Assembly (NCBI RefSeq): GCF_017798165.1
Contig: NZ_CP059068.1
Span: 1,240,001 to 1,304,000 of the forward strand
Origin: Rhodoferax sp. AJA081-3
GTDB taxonomy: Bacteria > Pseudomonadota > Gammaproteobacteria > Burkholderiales > Burkholderiaceae_C
Length of the DNA: 64,000 nucleotides
Direction: 5' to 3'
This document shows positions 55,005-63,977 of this stretch, in pieces; position 1 is the stretch's first letter; each line of letters opens with the position of its first letter. The notes under the pieces were generated by a model that was not told where the DNA came from, searched no databases, and worked only from the letters and a program-made list of their open reading frames with translations. The position numbers and the translations under genes were made by a program.

Positions 55005-57368
55005 TTAAAGATCGATAGGCGCGCTGGCAGCAGCTGCCAAACTACCGCCACTGAAGTTCCATGCAAACGGTGTCAGCGCCAGTGTGCTGCGCTGGTCACC
55101 CACCCGCAGTTGCAGGCTACTGGCACTGTCGTAACCCACCACCCGCAGGCGCAGCGGCTTCCAGCCTGTTTGCAGGGCGCTGACATCCAGCGTAAGCACA
55201 TCGCCCGCACGGCTGGCCGTCAGGCGGTAGACGTTGCGCACGCCGCGCTGGTAGCCGTAGCTCAGGCCATCGTCTGCCACGTAGTCCAACGTGGCAGTGC
55301 CGGTGCTGCCCGCGCCGAGGATCACGTGCAGTTCGATGTCGGCCAGGTCATTGGCGGCCGTGGTGCGCACACCCACCTGCATGGGGACCAGGCTGCCTTC
55401 TTTCAGGTAAATCGGTGTGCTCTCGGTGTTGCTGGTGACATGGATGCCGCGGCCTCCCGCAAGGAAGTCACCCGTATTGACATCCATCCAGCGCCCAGTG
55501 CCAGGCAGGATCACATTGCGTTGCTGTTGGCCTTGTTGAACGAGTGGTGCCTGCAGGATGGCCGGGCCAATCAAAAACTGGTCGTCGATGCGGTCCAACT
55601 CCATGGCATCGGTATTGGCGTAGTCGTGGAACAGCGGGCGCATGACGGCCGTGCCGTTCTTCTCCTGGTCGTTCCACAGCTGGTACATGTAGGGCAAGAG
55701 CTTGTAGCGCAGCCGCACATGGTGGCGGATGACCTGCAGGGCCTCGGGGCCGAAGACCCAGGGCTCTTGGCGCGCGGTGCCAGCATTGGCGTGGTTGCGC
55801 ATAAAGGGGAACAGGCAGCCGGCCTTGTACCAGGCGATGGCCAGCTCCTTGTCGGCATGGCTGCCGAAGCCGGGCACATCCGGTCCGTTGAACGGGATGC
55901 CCGACAACGCCAGGTTCATGCTGCAGTGGATGCTGGTGCGCAGGTGGTGCCAGTTGCTGTGGTTGTCGCCGGTCCACAGTGCGGTGAAACGGCTCGATCC
56001 CGTGTAGGCACTGCGCGCCAGCAAGAACGGACGTTCGTCCGGGCGCGCCGCCAGAAAACCGTCACGCGTGGCCTGGGCCATGCCGACCGCGTATTGATTG
56101 TGGTACGTCCAATGCGGCCAGGTACCGCGGTTGAACAGCATGTCATCCACCTCGGCAGCGCCGGTGCTGGGGTCGTTCATGTCCAGCCAGGCGCCGTCAA
56201 AGCCGGACTCGCGGAAGGCCTTGGAATATTTTGCCCACCAGTCGCGCCCTTCGGGCAGCGAATAGTCCGGGAACCAGGTGCGACCCGGCCACACAAAACC
56301 CACATACGGTTGACCCTCGGGGTTGTGGCAGAAGATGCCGGCGGCCGTGCCGCTCTCGGCCACTTCGTAGCCCTCTTCCACCTTTACGCCGGGGTCCAGA
56401 ATAGGCACGATGCGGCGGCCATTGGCCTGCAGTTTTTTGAGTTCCGCGCCCAAGTCACCAAAGTGTTCGGGGCTGGTGGTGAAGACCTTGTAGCGGTCCA
56501 TGTAGTCGATGTCCAGCCACAGGCCGTCGGCGGGGAATTCGTGTTCAGTAAACCCTGCATCCAGCGCGTTCAAATCCTTGGTGCCGGCGTAACCCCAGCG
56601 GCACTGGTGGTGGCCCAGCGACCACAACGGCGGCAGCGGCGTGGTGCCCACCAGACGCTGCAGACGCTGTGTAACGGATGCGGCGCTGTCACCGGCAATC
56701 ACATAAAACGCCGGCACACCTTCATCCGCACCAAACCAGAAGGCGGGCGGTGCATTTTGGTCGTCCTTGCCGGAGAAGAACCAGTTGGAGCCCGTGTCCA
56801 TAAACACCGCGCCGGGATGGTCTACCAGAATGCCGACCCAGCGCGTGCCATGGCGCACCAACAGGTAGGGCACGGCCGCGTATTGCGGATCGGCCTGGCC
56901 ATTTTCAATGGTGTGCATGGCGTGGTCGGCCCACACGTCGGCATTCCAGAACTTGGTGCGTTTGCCGGTCTTCTCCAGGCCGGTGGTTTTTTCACCCTGG
57001 CCGAAGAAACGCATATCGGCATTGCGCGCAAACTGCACCAGCCAGGCACTGCCGCAGACGCCCACACTGGCACTGGCTACGCCGCTGAGCAGTTCAGCAC
57101 CGTCGGGTGCGGTCAAAGCCAAGTGGCCAGTGGCGGAGATGCCGAGTTGGTACTGCGACGGATTGATTTTGAAGGCATCGTCATGCAACGGCAACACACG
57201 TGCATCCAGCGGCCAGCGCTTCGCATCATTCAACTCCAGATGGAACACGTCTTCACCCAAATCGCGCACCGAAGCTTGCACGGTTTTGGCGCCCACACTC
57301 AGCGTCTGGTTGGCATATGCGCTGGCGAAGGTGAAGTTGGACGGGTGGCGAATTTTGTTGAAGTACAT
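55005..57368 (-). CDS. GH31 family alpha-glucosidase
   Basis: This 787-residue glycosidase has the GH31 barrel: LGHHQCRWGYAGTKD, GLWLDIDYMDRYKVFT, the nucleophile Asp396 in GAWLDMNDPS, the acid/base Asp468 in LWTGDNHSNW and GADVPGF-like NGPDVPGFGSHAD. Beta-sandwich domains lie on both sides. The family motif is usually DMNEPS; here Glu is Asp. There is no signal peptide, so it should act on imported maltodextrins in the cytoplasm. It lies directly downstream of the exported amylase gene on the same strand. Confidence 0.95.
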   Translation of the reverse strand: MYFNKIRHPSNFTFASAYANQTLSVGAKTVQASVRDLGEDVFHLELNDAKRWPLDARVLPLHDDAFKINPSQYQLGISATGHLALTAPDGAELLSGVASASVGVCGSAWLVQFARNADMRFFGQGEKTTGLEKTGKRTKFWNADVWADHAMHTIENGQADPQYAAVPYLLVRHGTRWVGILVDHPGAVFMDTGSNWFFSGKDDQNAPPAFWFGADEGVPAFYVIAGDSAASVTQRLQRLVGTTPLPPLWSLGHHQCRWGYAGTKDLNALDAGFTEHEFPADGLWLDIDYMDRYKVFTTSPEHFGDLGAELKKLQANGRRIVPILDPGVKVEEGYEVAESGTAAGIFCHNPEGQPYVGFVWPGRTWFPDYSLPEGRDWWAKYSKAFRESGFDGAWLDMNDPSTGAAEVDDMLFNRGTWPHWTYHNQYAVGMAQATRDGFLAARPDERPFLLARSAYTGSSRFTALWTGDNHSNWHHLRTSIHCSMNLALSGIPFNGPDVPGFGSHADKELAIAWYKAGCLFPFMRNHANAGTARQEPWVFGPEALQVIRHHVRLRYKLLPYMYQLWNDQEKNGTAVMRPLFHDYANTDAMELDRIDDQFLIGPAILQAPLVQQGQQQRNVILPGTGRWMDVNTGDFLAGGRGIHVTSNTESTPIYLKEGSLVPMQVGVRTTAANDLADIELHVILGAGSTGTATLDYVADDGLSYGYQRGVRNVYRLTASRAGDVLTLDVSALQTGWKPLRLRVVGYDSASSLQLRVGDQRSTLALTPFAWNFSGGSLAAAASAPIDL

Positions 57369-57412
57369 GGTGGCGAAGCGTGTGAGGTTGAGGCTAAGGA
57401 TAGAGCGTGTGT

Positions 57413-59044
57413 TTACGGTTGCAAGCGGTAGACCTGCACCGATTGGGCAGGCAGGCTCAGGCGGAGCCCGCCGCGGGCATTGGCGGCTACGGGCTTGGCT
57501 TTGGCGGGATAGGCAGATACAAGTGTTGCCATGGGCTGCAAGTCTTTGAGCGCGAGTTTGCTGGCCTTGGTGTCGTAGTTGACAACAACCAACGTGGTCT
57601 CCGCCCCCAGCGTGCGCCGGTAGGCCATCACCCCGCCCTGCACCACCGGCGCGTCATAACTGCCACTGGCAAGCGATGGCAAGGTGTTGCGCAAAGCAAG
57701 CATGCTTTTGTAAAACGACAACAAAGAGTTGGGATCGGCCAACTGCGCCGCCACGTTGTAACGCGCCACATTGGGTGCGATGGGCCGGAAGGGCTTGATG
57801 CTGGTGGTAAAGCCCGCGCCGCGCTTGTCTGACGTCCAGCTCATCGGCGCGCGCAGGGGCTCATCACCATCCAGCCCCTGGATGCCCGCCATACCAATCT
57901 CTTCTCCGTAGTAGATGAAGGGTGTGCCAGGTTGCAGCAGGTAGGACGCCGCAGCCAGCTTGTACTGCGCCAGGTTGCCACGCAACTGGTCCCACAACCG
58001 CGCACCGGCAAAGATGTCGTGGTTGGCGGCAAAAGTGGCCATGGTCTGCGGTGCGGAGGTGAAGTAGTCAGCCACGTAACGAATGGCCTTCTTGTCACCC
58101 TTGGCAGCCTTCACCAAGTTGCGCTCCAGCCCAAACGCAAAGGCGCTGCCGCAAATATCCGCCGCGGCATACACCTGCGGATTGGCCGTGGCCTCACACA
58201 CCACATGGCGCTGCGAATACGCGGTGATCAGCGCGCGCAGCTCACCGGTGATACTGCGGCTCTCGGGCTGGTCGTTCCAGTCTTTGGCACTGTTTTCCAC
58301 CAGGTGCGGCACGGCGTCCAAGCGGAAGCCGTCCAGCCCGCGGTTCAGCCAGAAACGCAGACTGTCCTGGTGGTAGGCCAACACGGCAGGGTTCATGAAA
58401 TTGAAGTCCGGCATGTGTTTGCCAAAGGTGCCGAAATAGTGGCCCTTGTGTGTACGTGTCCACGGGTTTTTGCCCCAGATGTCCCAACCCTGGGGCGCAT
58501 CTTTCTCCCACACAAACCAGTCGTAAAAGGGGCTGGCCGGGCCGTCTTTGAGCGCGCTGATAAACATGGGGTGGTGGCGGGCGCTGTGGTTGATGACGTA
58601 ATCCATGACCACACCAATGCCGCGTGCGTGCGCCTGGCGCAGCAGTTCATCGAAATCCTCCAGCGAGCCGTAGGCCGGGTCTATGCCACGGAAGTCGGTG
58701 GTGGCGTAGCCGTGGTCGCCATCGGCGCTGGTGGTGATGGGCATCAGCCAGATGCCGGTGACTCCCAAGTCTTTGAGGTAGTCCAGTTGCTGGGTCAGGC
58801 CCTTGAGGTCGCCCACGCCGTCACCATCGCTGTCTTTGTAGGCGCGGACAAAGATCTCCATAAATGCACCGCGCTGCCAATTGGTTGGCAGTGTGCTGGG
58901 CTGGATGGCGGCCAGCACCGGGCTGGTGTCGATGGCAAAGCTGGCCGCGCCAAAGCACAGCCCGGCCAGCAACAGCGCAGACCGGGCAGCGCTACGCAAC
59001 CCCCGTTGACATGCCACCCACTTGGCGGCAAAAGGCAGAACCAT
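57413..59044 (-). CDS. Exported GH13 alpha-amylase family enzyme
   Basis: This 543-residue enzyme has a signal peptide (LRSAARSALLLAGLCFGAASFA). The GH13 motifs are DYVINHSA, GFRLDAVPH with nucleophile Asp243, the acid/base Glu284 in VCEATANPQ and FAANHD with Asp343. A calcium-site-like DSDGDGVGDLKG loop is present near the start. It probably cuts maltooligosaccharides or starch in the periplasm or outside. It is divergent from the pullulanase gene across 248 bases that contain matching palindromes, and precedes the GH31 gene by 44 bases. Confidence 0.94.
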   Translation of the reverse strand: MVLPFAAKWVACQRGLRSAARSALLLAGLCFGAASFAIDTSPVLAAIQPSTLPTNWQRGAFMEIFVRAYKDSDGDGVGDLKGLTQQLDYLKDLGVTGIWLMPITTSADGDHGYATTDFRGIDPAYGSLEDFDELLRQAHARGIGVVMDYVINHSARHHPMFISALKDGPASPFYDWFVWEKDAPQGWDIWGKNPWTRTHKGHYFGTFGKHMPDFNFMNPAVLAYHQDSLRFWLNRGLDGFRLDAVPHLVENSAKDWNDQPESRSITGELRALITAYSQRHVVCEATANPQVYAAADICGSAFAFGLERNLVKAAKGDKKAIRYVADYFTSAPQTMATFAANHDIFAGARLWDQLRGNLAQYKLAAASYLLQPGTPFIYYGEEIGMAGIQGLDGDEPLRAPMSWTSDKRGAGFTTSIKPFRPIAPNVARYNVAAQLADPNSLLSFYKSMLALRNTLPSLASGSYDAPVVQGGVMAYRRTLGAETTLVVVNYDTKASKLALKDLQPMATLVSAYPAKAKPVAANARGGLRLSLPAQSVQVYRLQP

Positions 59045-59054
59045 TGAAACCTCT

Positions 59055-59070
59055 TTGTAGTCAAACTACT
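59055..59070. promoter_or_regulatory. Operator-like palindrome 1 in the amylase-pullulanase promoter
   Basis: TTGTAGTCAAACTAC contains GTAGT-CAA-ACTAC, a perfect inverted repeat, 11 bases upstream of the amylase start. The word TTGTAGTnAAAC recurs at 59174. LacI-family sugar regulators often bind such paired short palindromes. Confidence 0.5.
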
Positions 59071-59150
59071 TATAAATATTCAACCCGAAATGGTTAAATA
59101 CCGTTGATTATTCAAACAATTTTACACAACTCTGAATGTTTATGTAACCA

Positions 59151-59187
59151 TACTACCAAGTAAGATGGAAATCTTGTAGTAAAACAC
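59151..59187. promoter_or_regulatory. Operator-like palindrome 2 in the amylase-pullulanase promoter
   Basis: TACTACCAAG (59151-59160) and CTTGTAGTA (59173-59181) form an inverted repeat around 12 bases. The right arm runs into TTGTAGTAAAAC, matching site 1. Together the sites probably bind one regulator of both divergent genes; no regulator gene is in the window. Confidence 0.5.
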
Positions 59188-59231
59188 CGCGTACACCCCA
59201 TCCCCAGTGAAAGATCGCCACACCAACAAGA

Positions 59232-59290
59232 TTGCTATTACATTGATAGCGCATGAGGCATATTTCACGGGGGCTAGAACCCGATTTAAC
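59232..59290 (+). repeat. Dispersed GGGGGCTA repeat, copy 7 (pullulanase leader)
   Basis: GCTATTACATTGATAGC then GCATATTTCACGGGGGCTAGAACC. It ends about three bases before the pullulanase ATG, so it forms the 5' leader and replaces an evident ribosome binding site. Confidence 0.88.
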
Positions 59291-59292
59291 CT

Positions 59293-62079
59293 ATGACACT
59301 TTCCCTCAACTGTCTTAACCGCCTGGTCAGCGGCTGCGTACTGGCTTGCACACTGGCGGCTGCTGGCAGCGGCGCAGCGGCTACTACGACCCCCTCAGCC
59401 GTGCTGGCTGCCTGCAACGCCAACAGCTTCCAGACCGTGCTGCACGCCGTGCCCAACTCTGCGCAGGCGAGCCCGCCTGCACCCCAGGCCGTGTGGCTGA
59501 GCCGGCAATTGCTGCAATGGCCCGGCGCCACCGCACAGGGGCGCTTTGCGCTGCACCACTCCAAAACCGGCCAGTTGCAGGCCGCCCCCGGTGTGCCCGT
59601 CACCGGGTCGGACGGCGCACCGCTGGCGCTCATGCTGCACACCAAACCGCTCCCGGCAAACATGGCCCAGCGTTTCGCCTACGTCAAACCCGGTACGTTG
59701 CTGGTGGTTCACACCGCGGACCTGCGGCGCCTGCACACGCTGCGCCAGGGCCAATTGCTGCTGGTGCAGGAAGATGCCAACGGCCGCGTACTGCAGGCCA
59801 CACCCTTGCAACAGGCCGGCGCGTTGGACGATGCCTATGCCGCAGCAGCCCGCATCCCTGACCTGGGTGCCAGCCTGGGCGCGCGCCACACCCAGCTCAA
59901 GGTTTGGGCCCCTACCGCCCAGCAAGTCCACGCTTGTCTGTTTGACAGCGCGAATGGCGCCACCGTTGCAGTCCTCGCGCTGCAGCGCGATGTTTCCAAC
60001 GGCGCCTGGCGCTACCGGCACGGCAGCAATCTGAGCGGTCACTACTACAGCTACCTCGTCGATGTGTTTGTGCCCGGCGTGGGCCTGGTGCGCAACCGTG
60101 TCACCGACCCCTATGCCGTCAGTCTGAACGCGGATTCGCAGCGCAGCTACATCGCCAACATGGGCGACGCCAAACTCAAGCCCGCCGGTTGGGACCAACA
60201 CACCACACCACGGCGCGTCAAAGCACCCGTGGATATGGCCATCTACGAATTGCATGTGCGCGACTTCTCGGTAGGTGACGCCACAGTGCCCGAAGCCCAG
60301 CGCGGCAAGTACCTGGCTTTCACCCAAACCGAATCCAACGGCATGCGTCACCTCCGTGCACTGTCCAAAGCGGGCATGACCGATGTACACCTGCTGCCCA
60401 TCTTCGACCTTGCCTCCGTGCCCGAACACGCCTGCACCACACCTGCCATCGCCACACCCGCGAAGGGCGACAGCGAAGCCCCCCAAGCCGCCAGCACGGC
60501 GATGGCGGCCAAAGACTGCTTCAACTGGGGCTACGACCCCCTGCACTTCAATGCACCCGAAGGCAGCTACGCCAGCGATGCAAACGACGGCGCCACGCGT
60601 ATCAGAGAGTTGCGCCAGATGGTGATGGCCCTGCACGCTGCAGATTTGCGCGTGGGCATGGACGTGGTCTACAACCACACCAGCGCATCCGGCCAACACG
60701 CCCAATCGGTACTGGACCGCATCGTGCCCGGCTACTACCACCGGCTGGATGCCAACGGCGGCATTGAGCGCTCCACCTGCTGCGACAACACCGCCACCGA
60801 GAACACGATGATGGGCAAACTCATGGTCGACTCGGCGGTGCTATGGGCCAAGCAGTACCGCATCGACTCCTTCCGCTTTGATTTGATGGCACACCAGCCA
60901 CGCGCCGTGATGGAGGCGCTGCAGGCGCGGGTGAACAAGGCCACCGGCCGCCACGTGAACCTGATTGGTGAGGGCTGGAATTTTGGTGAAGTGGCCAACG
61001 GCGCACGTTTTGTGCAGGCATCCCAACTGTCGCTCAACGGCAGCGGCATTGGCACCTTCAGCGACCGGGCGCGCGACGCGGTGCGCGGCGGCAGCGCGGG
61101 CGACAACGGTGAAGCCCTCATTCGCAGCCAGGGCTATACCAACGGCATGGTCTACGGCCGCAATGTGCTGTCCACCGCCACGCAGCAAGACCTGCTGCGC
61201 ACGGCCGACATGGTGCGTGTGGGCCTGGCCGGGTCCATCCGCAATTTTGAGATGTTGACCCACACCGGCCAGCGCAAAAAACTCTCCGAAATCGACTACG
61301 CCGGCCAACCCGCGGGGTATACCAGTGAGCCGTCCGAAGTTGTGAACTATGTAGAGAACCACGATAACCAAACGCTGTATGACAACAACATCTTCAAGCT
61401 GCCCGTGGGCACCAGCACCGAGGATCGCGCACGGGTCCAGGTGCTGGCCATGGCCATCAATGCCTTCAGCCAGGGCGTGGCCTACTTCCATGCGGGCACC
61501 GAGATCCTGCGCTCCAAGTCGCTGGACCGCAACAGTTATGACTCCGGCGACTGGTTCAACCGGCTGGACTGGACTTTTCAAACCAACTTCTTCGGCACCG
61601 GCCTGCCACCCAAGGCCGACAACGCAGAGAGCTGGCCGCTGATGCGCCCACTGCTGGCCGATGCCAGCCTGCGCCCCACGCCAGCCGACATTGCGTTTAC
61701 GCGCGATGCTTTCAATGACCTGCTGGCCATCCGCGCCAGCTCCACGCTGTTCCGGCTGCGCACGGCGGCCGACATCCAGCAGCGCCTAAGCTTTCCCAAC
61801 ACCGGCCCCACACAAAACCCTGTGGTGTTGGTGGGCCATCTGAACGGCCGTGGTTACGCCGGTGCAAATTTCCAGGAGCTGCTGTATTTCATCAATGTGG
61901 ACAAGGTGGCGCACACCCTCACGCTGCCGGATGCGGCGGGCAAGGCATACCGCTTGCACCCGGTGCAGGCCGCCGCACACGCAGCCGATACGCGGGTACG
62001 TGACGGCGCACGGGTTCTCGGCACCACAGGGCAATTTACGGTGCCAGCGCGCAGTGCCGCCGTATTTTTCAGTCGATAG
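59293..62079 (+). CDS. Exported pullulanase-type alpha-1,6-glucosidase (GH13)
   Basis: This 928-residue debranching enzyme has a signal peptide (about 1-29), an N-terminal domain, a CBM48-like domain (LKVWAPTAQQVHACLF) and a GH13 barrel. It carries the pullulanase signature CFNWGYDPLHF, DVVYNHTS (Asp457), FRFDLM with nucleophile Asp530, GEGWNFGE with Glu560, and VENHDNQ with Asp691. It hydrolyses alpha-1,6 branches of pullulan, starch or glycogen outside the cytoplasm. It is divergent from the amylase and GH31 genes. No ribosome binding site is obvious because a dispersed repeat abuts the ATG. Confidence 0.95.
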   Translation: MTLSLNCLNRLVSGCVLACTLAAAGSGAAATTTPSAVLAACNANSFQTVLHAVPNSAQASPPAPQAVWLSRQLLQWPGATAQGRFALHHSKTGQLQAAPGVPVTGSDGAPLALMLHTKPLPANMAQRFAYVKPGTLLVVHTADLRRLHTLRQGQLLLVQEDANGRVLQATPLQQAGALDDAYAAAARIPDLGASLGARHTQLKVWAPTAQQVHACLFDSANGATVAVLALQRDVSNGAWRYRHGSNLSGHYYSYLVDVFVPGVGLVRNRVTDPYAVSLNADSQRSYIANMGDAKLKPAGWDQHTTPRRVKAPVDMAIYELHVRDFSVGDATVPEAQRGKYLAFTQTESNGMRHLRALSKAGMTDVHLLPIFDLASVPEHACTTPAIATPAKGDSEAPQAASTAMAAKDCFNWGYDPLHFNAPEGSYASDANDGATRIRELRQMVMALHAADLRVGMDVVYNHTSASGQHAQSVLDRIVPGYYHRLDANGGIERSTCCDNTATENTMMGKLMVDSAVLWAKQYRIDSFRFDLMAHQPRAVMEALQARVNKATGRHVNLIGEGWNFGEVANGARFVQASQLSLNGSGIGTFSDRARDAVRGGSAGDNGEALIRSQGYTNGMVYGRNVLSTATQQDLLRTADMVRVGLAGSIRNFEMLTHTGQRKKLSEIDYAGQPAGYTSEPSEVVNYVENHDNQTLYDNNIFKLPVGTSTEDRARVQVLAMAINAFSQGVAYFHAGTEILRSKSLDRNSYDSGDWFNRLDWTFQTNFFGTGLPPKADNAESWPLMRPLLADASLRPTPADIAFTRDAFNDLLAIRASSTLFRLRTAADIQQRLSFPNTGPTQNPVVLVGHLNGRGYAGANFQELLYFINVDKVAHTLTLPDAAGKAYRLHPVQAAAHAADTRVRDGARVLGTTGQFTVPARSAAVFFSR

Positions 62080-62188
62080 TGCAGTCGATAGTGGTTGGTG
62101 CCTTGCAGGTACCCTGGTGCAGTAGTGGCCGACTGATTCGCAGAAGAACTATCATTCCGCCAACACCACCACCCACATCCCACCTGCC

Positions 62189-62563
62189 ATGCCCATCCTG
62201 TCCAAGACCCTGGTTGTTCTGTCCATCACACTCGCTATGGCTGGCCATGCCAGCGCACAGCAAACGACGGACGCCCCGATCAAGTCCAACCCTGGCCCCG
62301 TTGACAAAGTGGCCAATGCCATCAAGCGTGGCGCCAGTGCAGCAGCCACCGGCATTGAAAAGGGTGCGAGAGCGGCGGCCAGCGGTGTTGAGCGCGGTGT
62401 CAATGCTGCAGCCAAGGGCGTTGAGCGCGGCGCTGAAGCGACTGCGCGTGGCGTGGAACGCGGCGCCAATGCAACCGGCAAAGCTGCGAACAAAGTGGCC
62501 GACAAGATCGGTGGATCTTCCGATTCCGCCAAGAGCCCTGCTTCTGTGCCAGTAACGGACTAG
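62189..62563 (+). CDS. Secreted protein with five 11-residue repeats
   Basis: This 124-residue protein has a signal peptide (LSKTLVVLSITLAMAGHASA). Residues 47-101 are five tandem 11-mers of the type RGAxAAAxGVE (for example KGARAAASGVE, RGVNAAAKGVE, RGAEATARGVE). The 11-residue period predicts an amphipathic helix like those of group 3 LEA proteins and apolipoproteins. The repeats are also visible as 33-base DNA repeats at 62327-62491. Function is unknown; membrane or matrix association is possible. Confidence 0.75.
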   Translation: MPILSKTLVVLSITLAMAGHASAQQTTDAPIKSNPGPVDKVANAIKRGASAAATGIEKGARAAASGVERGVNAAAKGVERGAEATARGVERGANATGKAANKVADKIGGSSDSAKSPASVPVTD

Positions 62564-62596
62564 CTTCACCCTGCAGGCGTGGTTTCAGCTTGCCGC

Positions 62597-63049
62597 CTAC
62601 ATGCACACCAGCTCAGCAACCATTTCTCCCTCTTCATCAATCTCCAACTCTCGAAAGCCAAAGCTGGCGTAAAAAGCCTGCGCCTGCTGGTTGCCTGGCA
62701 CGTAGGAGATGAAAATGCGGCGCGCATCGCCACGGGATTGAATCTCGGCCAAGAGCAAGGCCAAGGCGTGGCGACCATACCCCTTTCCTTGGTGATCTGA
62801 GTCAATCATGAACCGCCAGATGCCGTACTCGCCGGGAGGTTCTTCACCAGGCTCAGGGTAGGCATACATCATGAAACCCACCGGCAGTTCGTCAACATAC
62901 ACCGCCCGTGTCGCCAGGCAGGGGAAGAGACTTGCCTCTGCAATGGAGTAGGAGTTGCTCGCAAGAAAATCGCGTTGATGGTCCAACAGGTTCAGGCCTG
63001 TAATGGCCTCAAAGTTTTCTCGCGTTACCGGGCGCAGTGTGATATTCAT
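62597..63049 (-). CDS. GNAT family N-acetyltransferase
   Basis: This 150-residue protein has the acetyl-CoA motif MIDSDHQGKGYGRHALALLL and the C-terminal AFYASFGFRELEIDEEGEMVAEL. The form is that of diamine or spermidine acetyltransferases (BltD/PaiA-like). The substrate is a guess. ATGs at 63049 and 63073 are both possible; the shorter begins at the conserved NITLRPVTREN. Confidence 0.88.
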   Translation of the reverse strand: MNITLRPVTRENFEAITGLNLLDHQRDFLASNSYSIAEASLFPCLATRAVYVDELPVGFMMYAYPEPGEEPPGEYGIWRFMIDSDHQGKGYGRHALALLLAEIQSRGDARRIFISYVPGNQQAQAFYASFGFRELEIDEEGEMVAELVCM

Positions 63050-63155
63050 AAACGCAGATTGGATGTTGTGCATTGTGACCAAGGGGCGGAGAGTCTAACT
63101 GCTGCTGCGCGCACCCGCAGTGCAAAGGCCGGGCAGGATGCGGCACACTTGGGGC

Positions 63156-63977
63156 ATGCCCGCAACAACACCCCCCTCCTGCGACTCTGGCGCCCAACTC
63201 CGCGCACTGTACGAACCCCAAGGCGGCACAGGGCAGATTTTTTCATCCAAGGTCAACGACTACGTCGCCTCGCGCCCCGACTACCCCGCAGCACTGTTTG
63301 ATGCCTTGCGCACCAAATGCGACCTGCACCCCGGCGCAGAGGTGGCCGACATTGGCGCAGGCACCGGCCTGCTGACCCAGGGGCTGCTGGCACAGGGCTA
63401 CGCAGTCACTGCCATAGAGCCCAGCGACAGCATGCGCGCTGCGGCCGACCACGCGCTGTCCCACCTGAAGGGCTACAGCAGCGCCAGCGGAACCGCCGAA
63501 GACCTACCCTTGCCCGCAAACTCCGTGGACCTGATCACCGCGGCACAGGCCTTCCACTGGTTTGACATTGCGGCGGCTCGGACCGAGTTCTTGCGTGTCC
63601 TCAAACCGCAAGGCCAGGTCGCGCTGATCTGGAATGACCGCTTGGGCGGCGACCCACTGCACACCGCACTGGACAGCATCTTTGCCCAGTACGGTGGTGC
63701 CAAGCGCGGTGCCATGCTGGCGCATGACGAACGCAGCCAGGTACCGGCCTTCTTCGGCACCCAGACGCCGCTGGTGCTGACCTGGCCGCACGCTCACCGT
63801 TTGAGCGAAGCAGGACTGTTGAGCCTGGTGTTCTCCCGTTCGTACATGCCGCCGCGGGACTCTGCCCAGGGGCAACAAGCCAGCCAAGACGTGCGCACGC
63901 TGTTTCAACAGCTCGCATCCGGTGGCACCGTCGCTGTGCGCTACACCACCGTAGCCATGTTGGGCAGGCCGGTGTGA
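63156..63977 (+). CDS. Class I SAM-dependent methyltransferase (Methyltransf_11 type)
   Basis: This 273-residue protein has the SAM motif VADIGAGTGLLTQGLLAQG, the acidic motif II AIEPSDSM and motif IV LITAAQAFHWFD, then FLRVLKPQGQVALIWND. The segment YEPQGGTGQIFSSKVNDYVASRPDYP before the SAM motif is usual for this family. The substrate is unknown. The ATG at 63156 follows TTGGGG. It is divergent from the acetyltransferase gene. Confidence 0.9.
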   Translation: MPATTPPSCDSGAQLRALYEPQGGTGQIFSSKVNDYVASRPDYPAALFDALRTKCDLHPGAEVADIGAGTGLLTQGLLAQGYAVTAIEPSDSMRAAADHALSHLKGYSSASGTAEDLPLPANSVDLITAAQAFHWFDIAAARTEFLRVLKPQGQVALIWNDRLGGDPLHTALDSIFAQYGGAKRGAMLAHDERSQVPAFFGTQTPLVLTWPHAHRLSEAGLLSLVFSRSYMPPRDSAQGQQASQDVRTLFQQLASGGTVAVRYTTVAMLGRPV

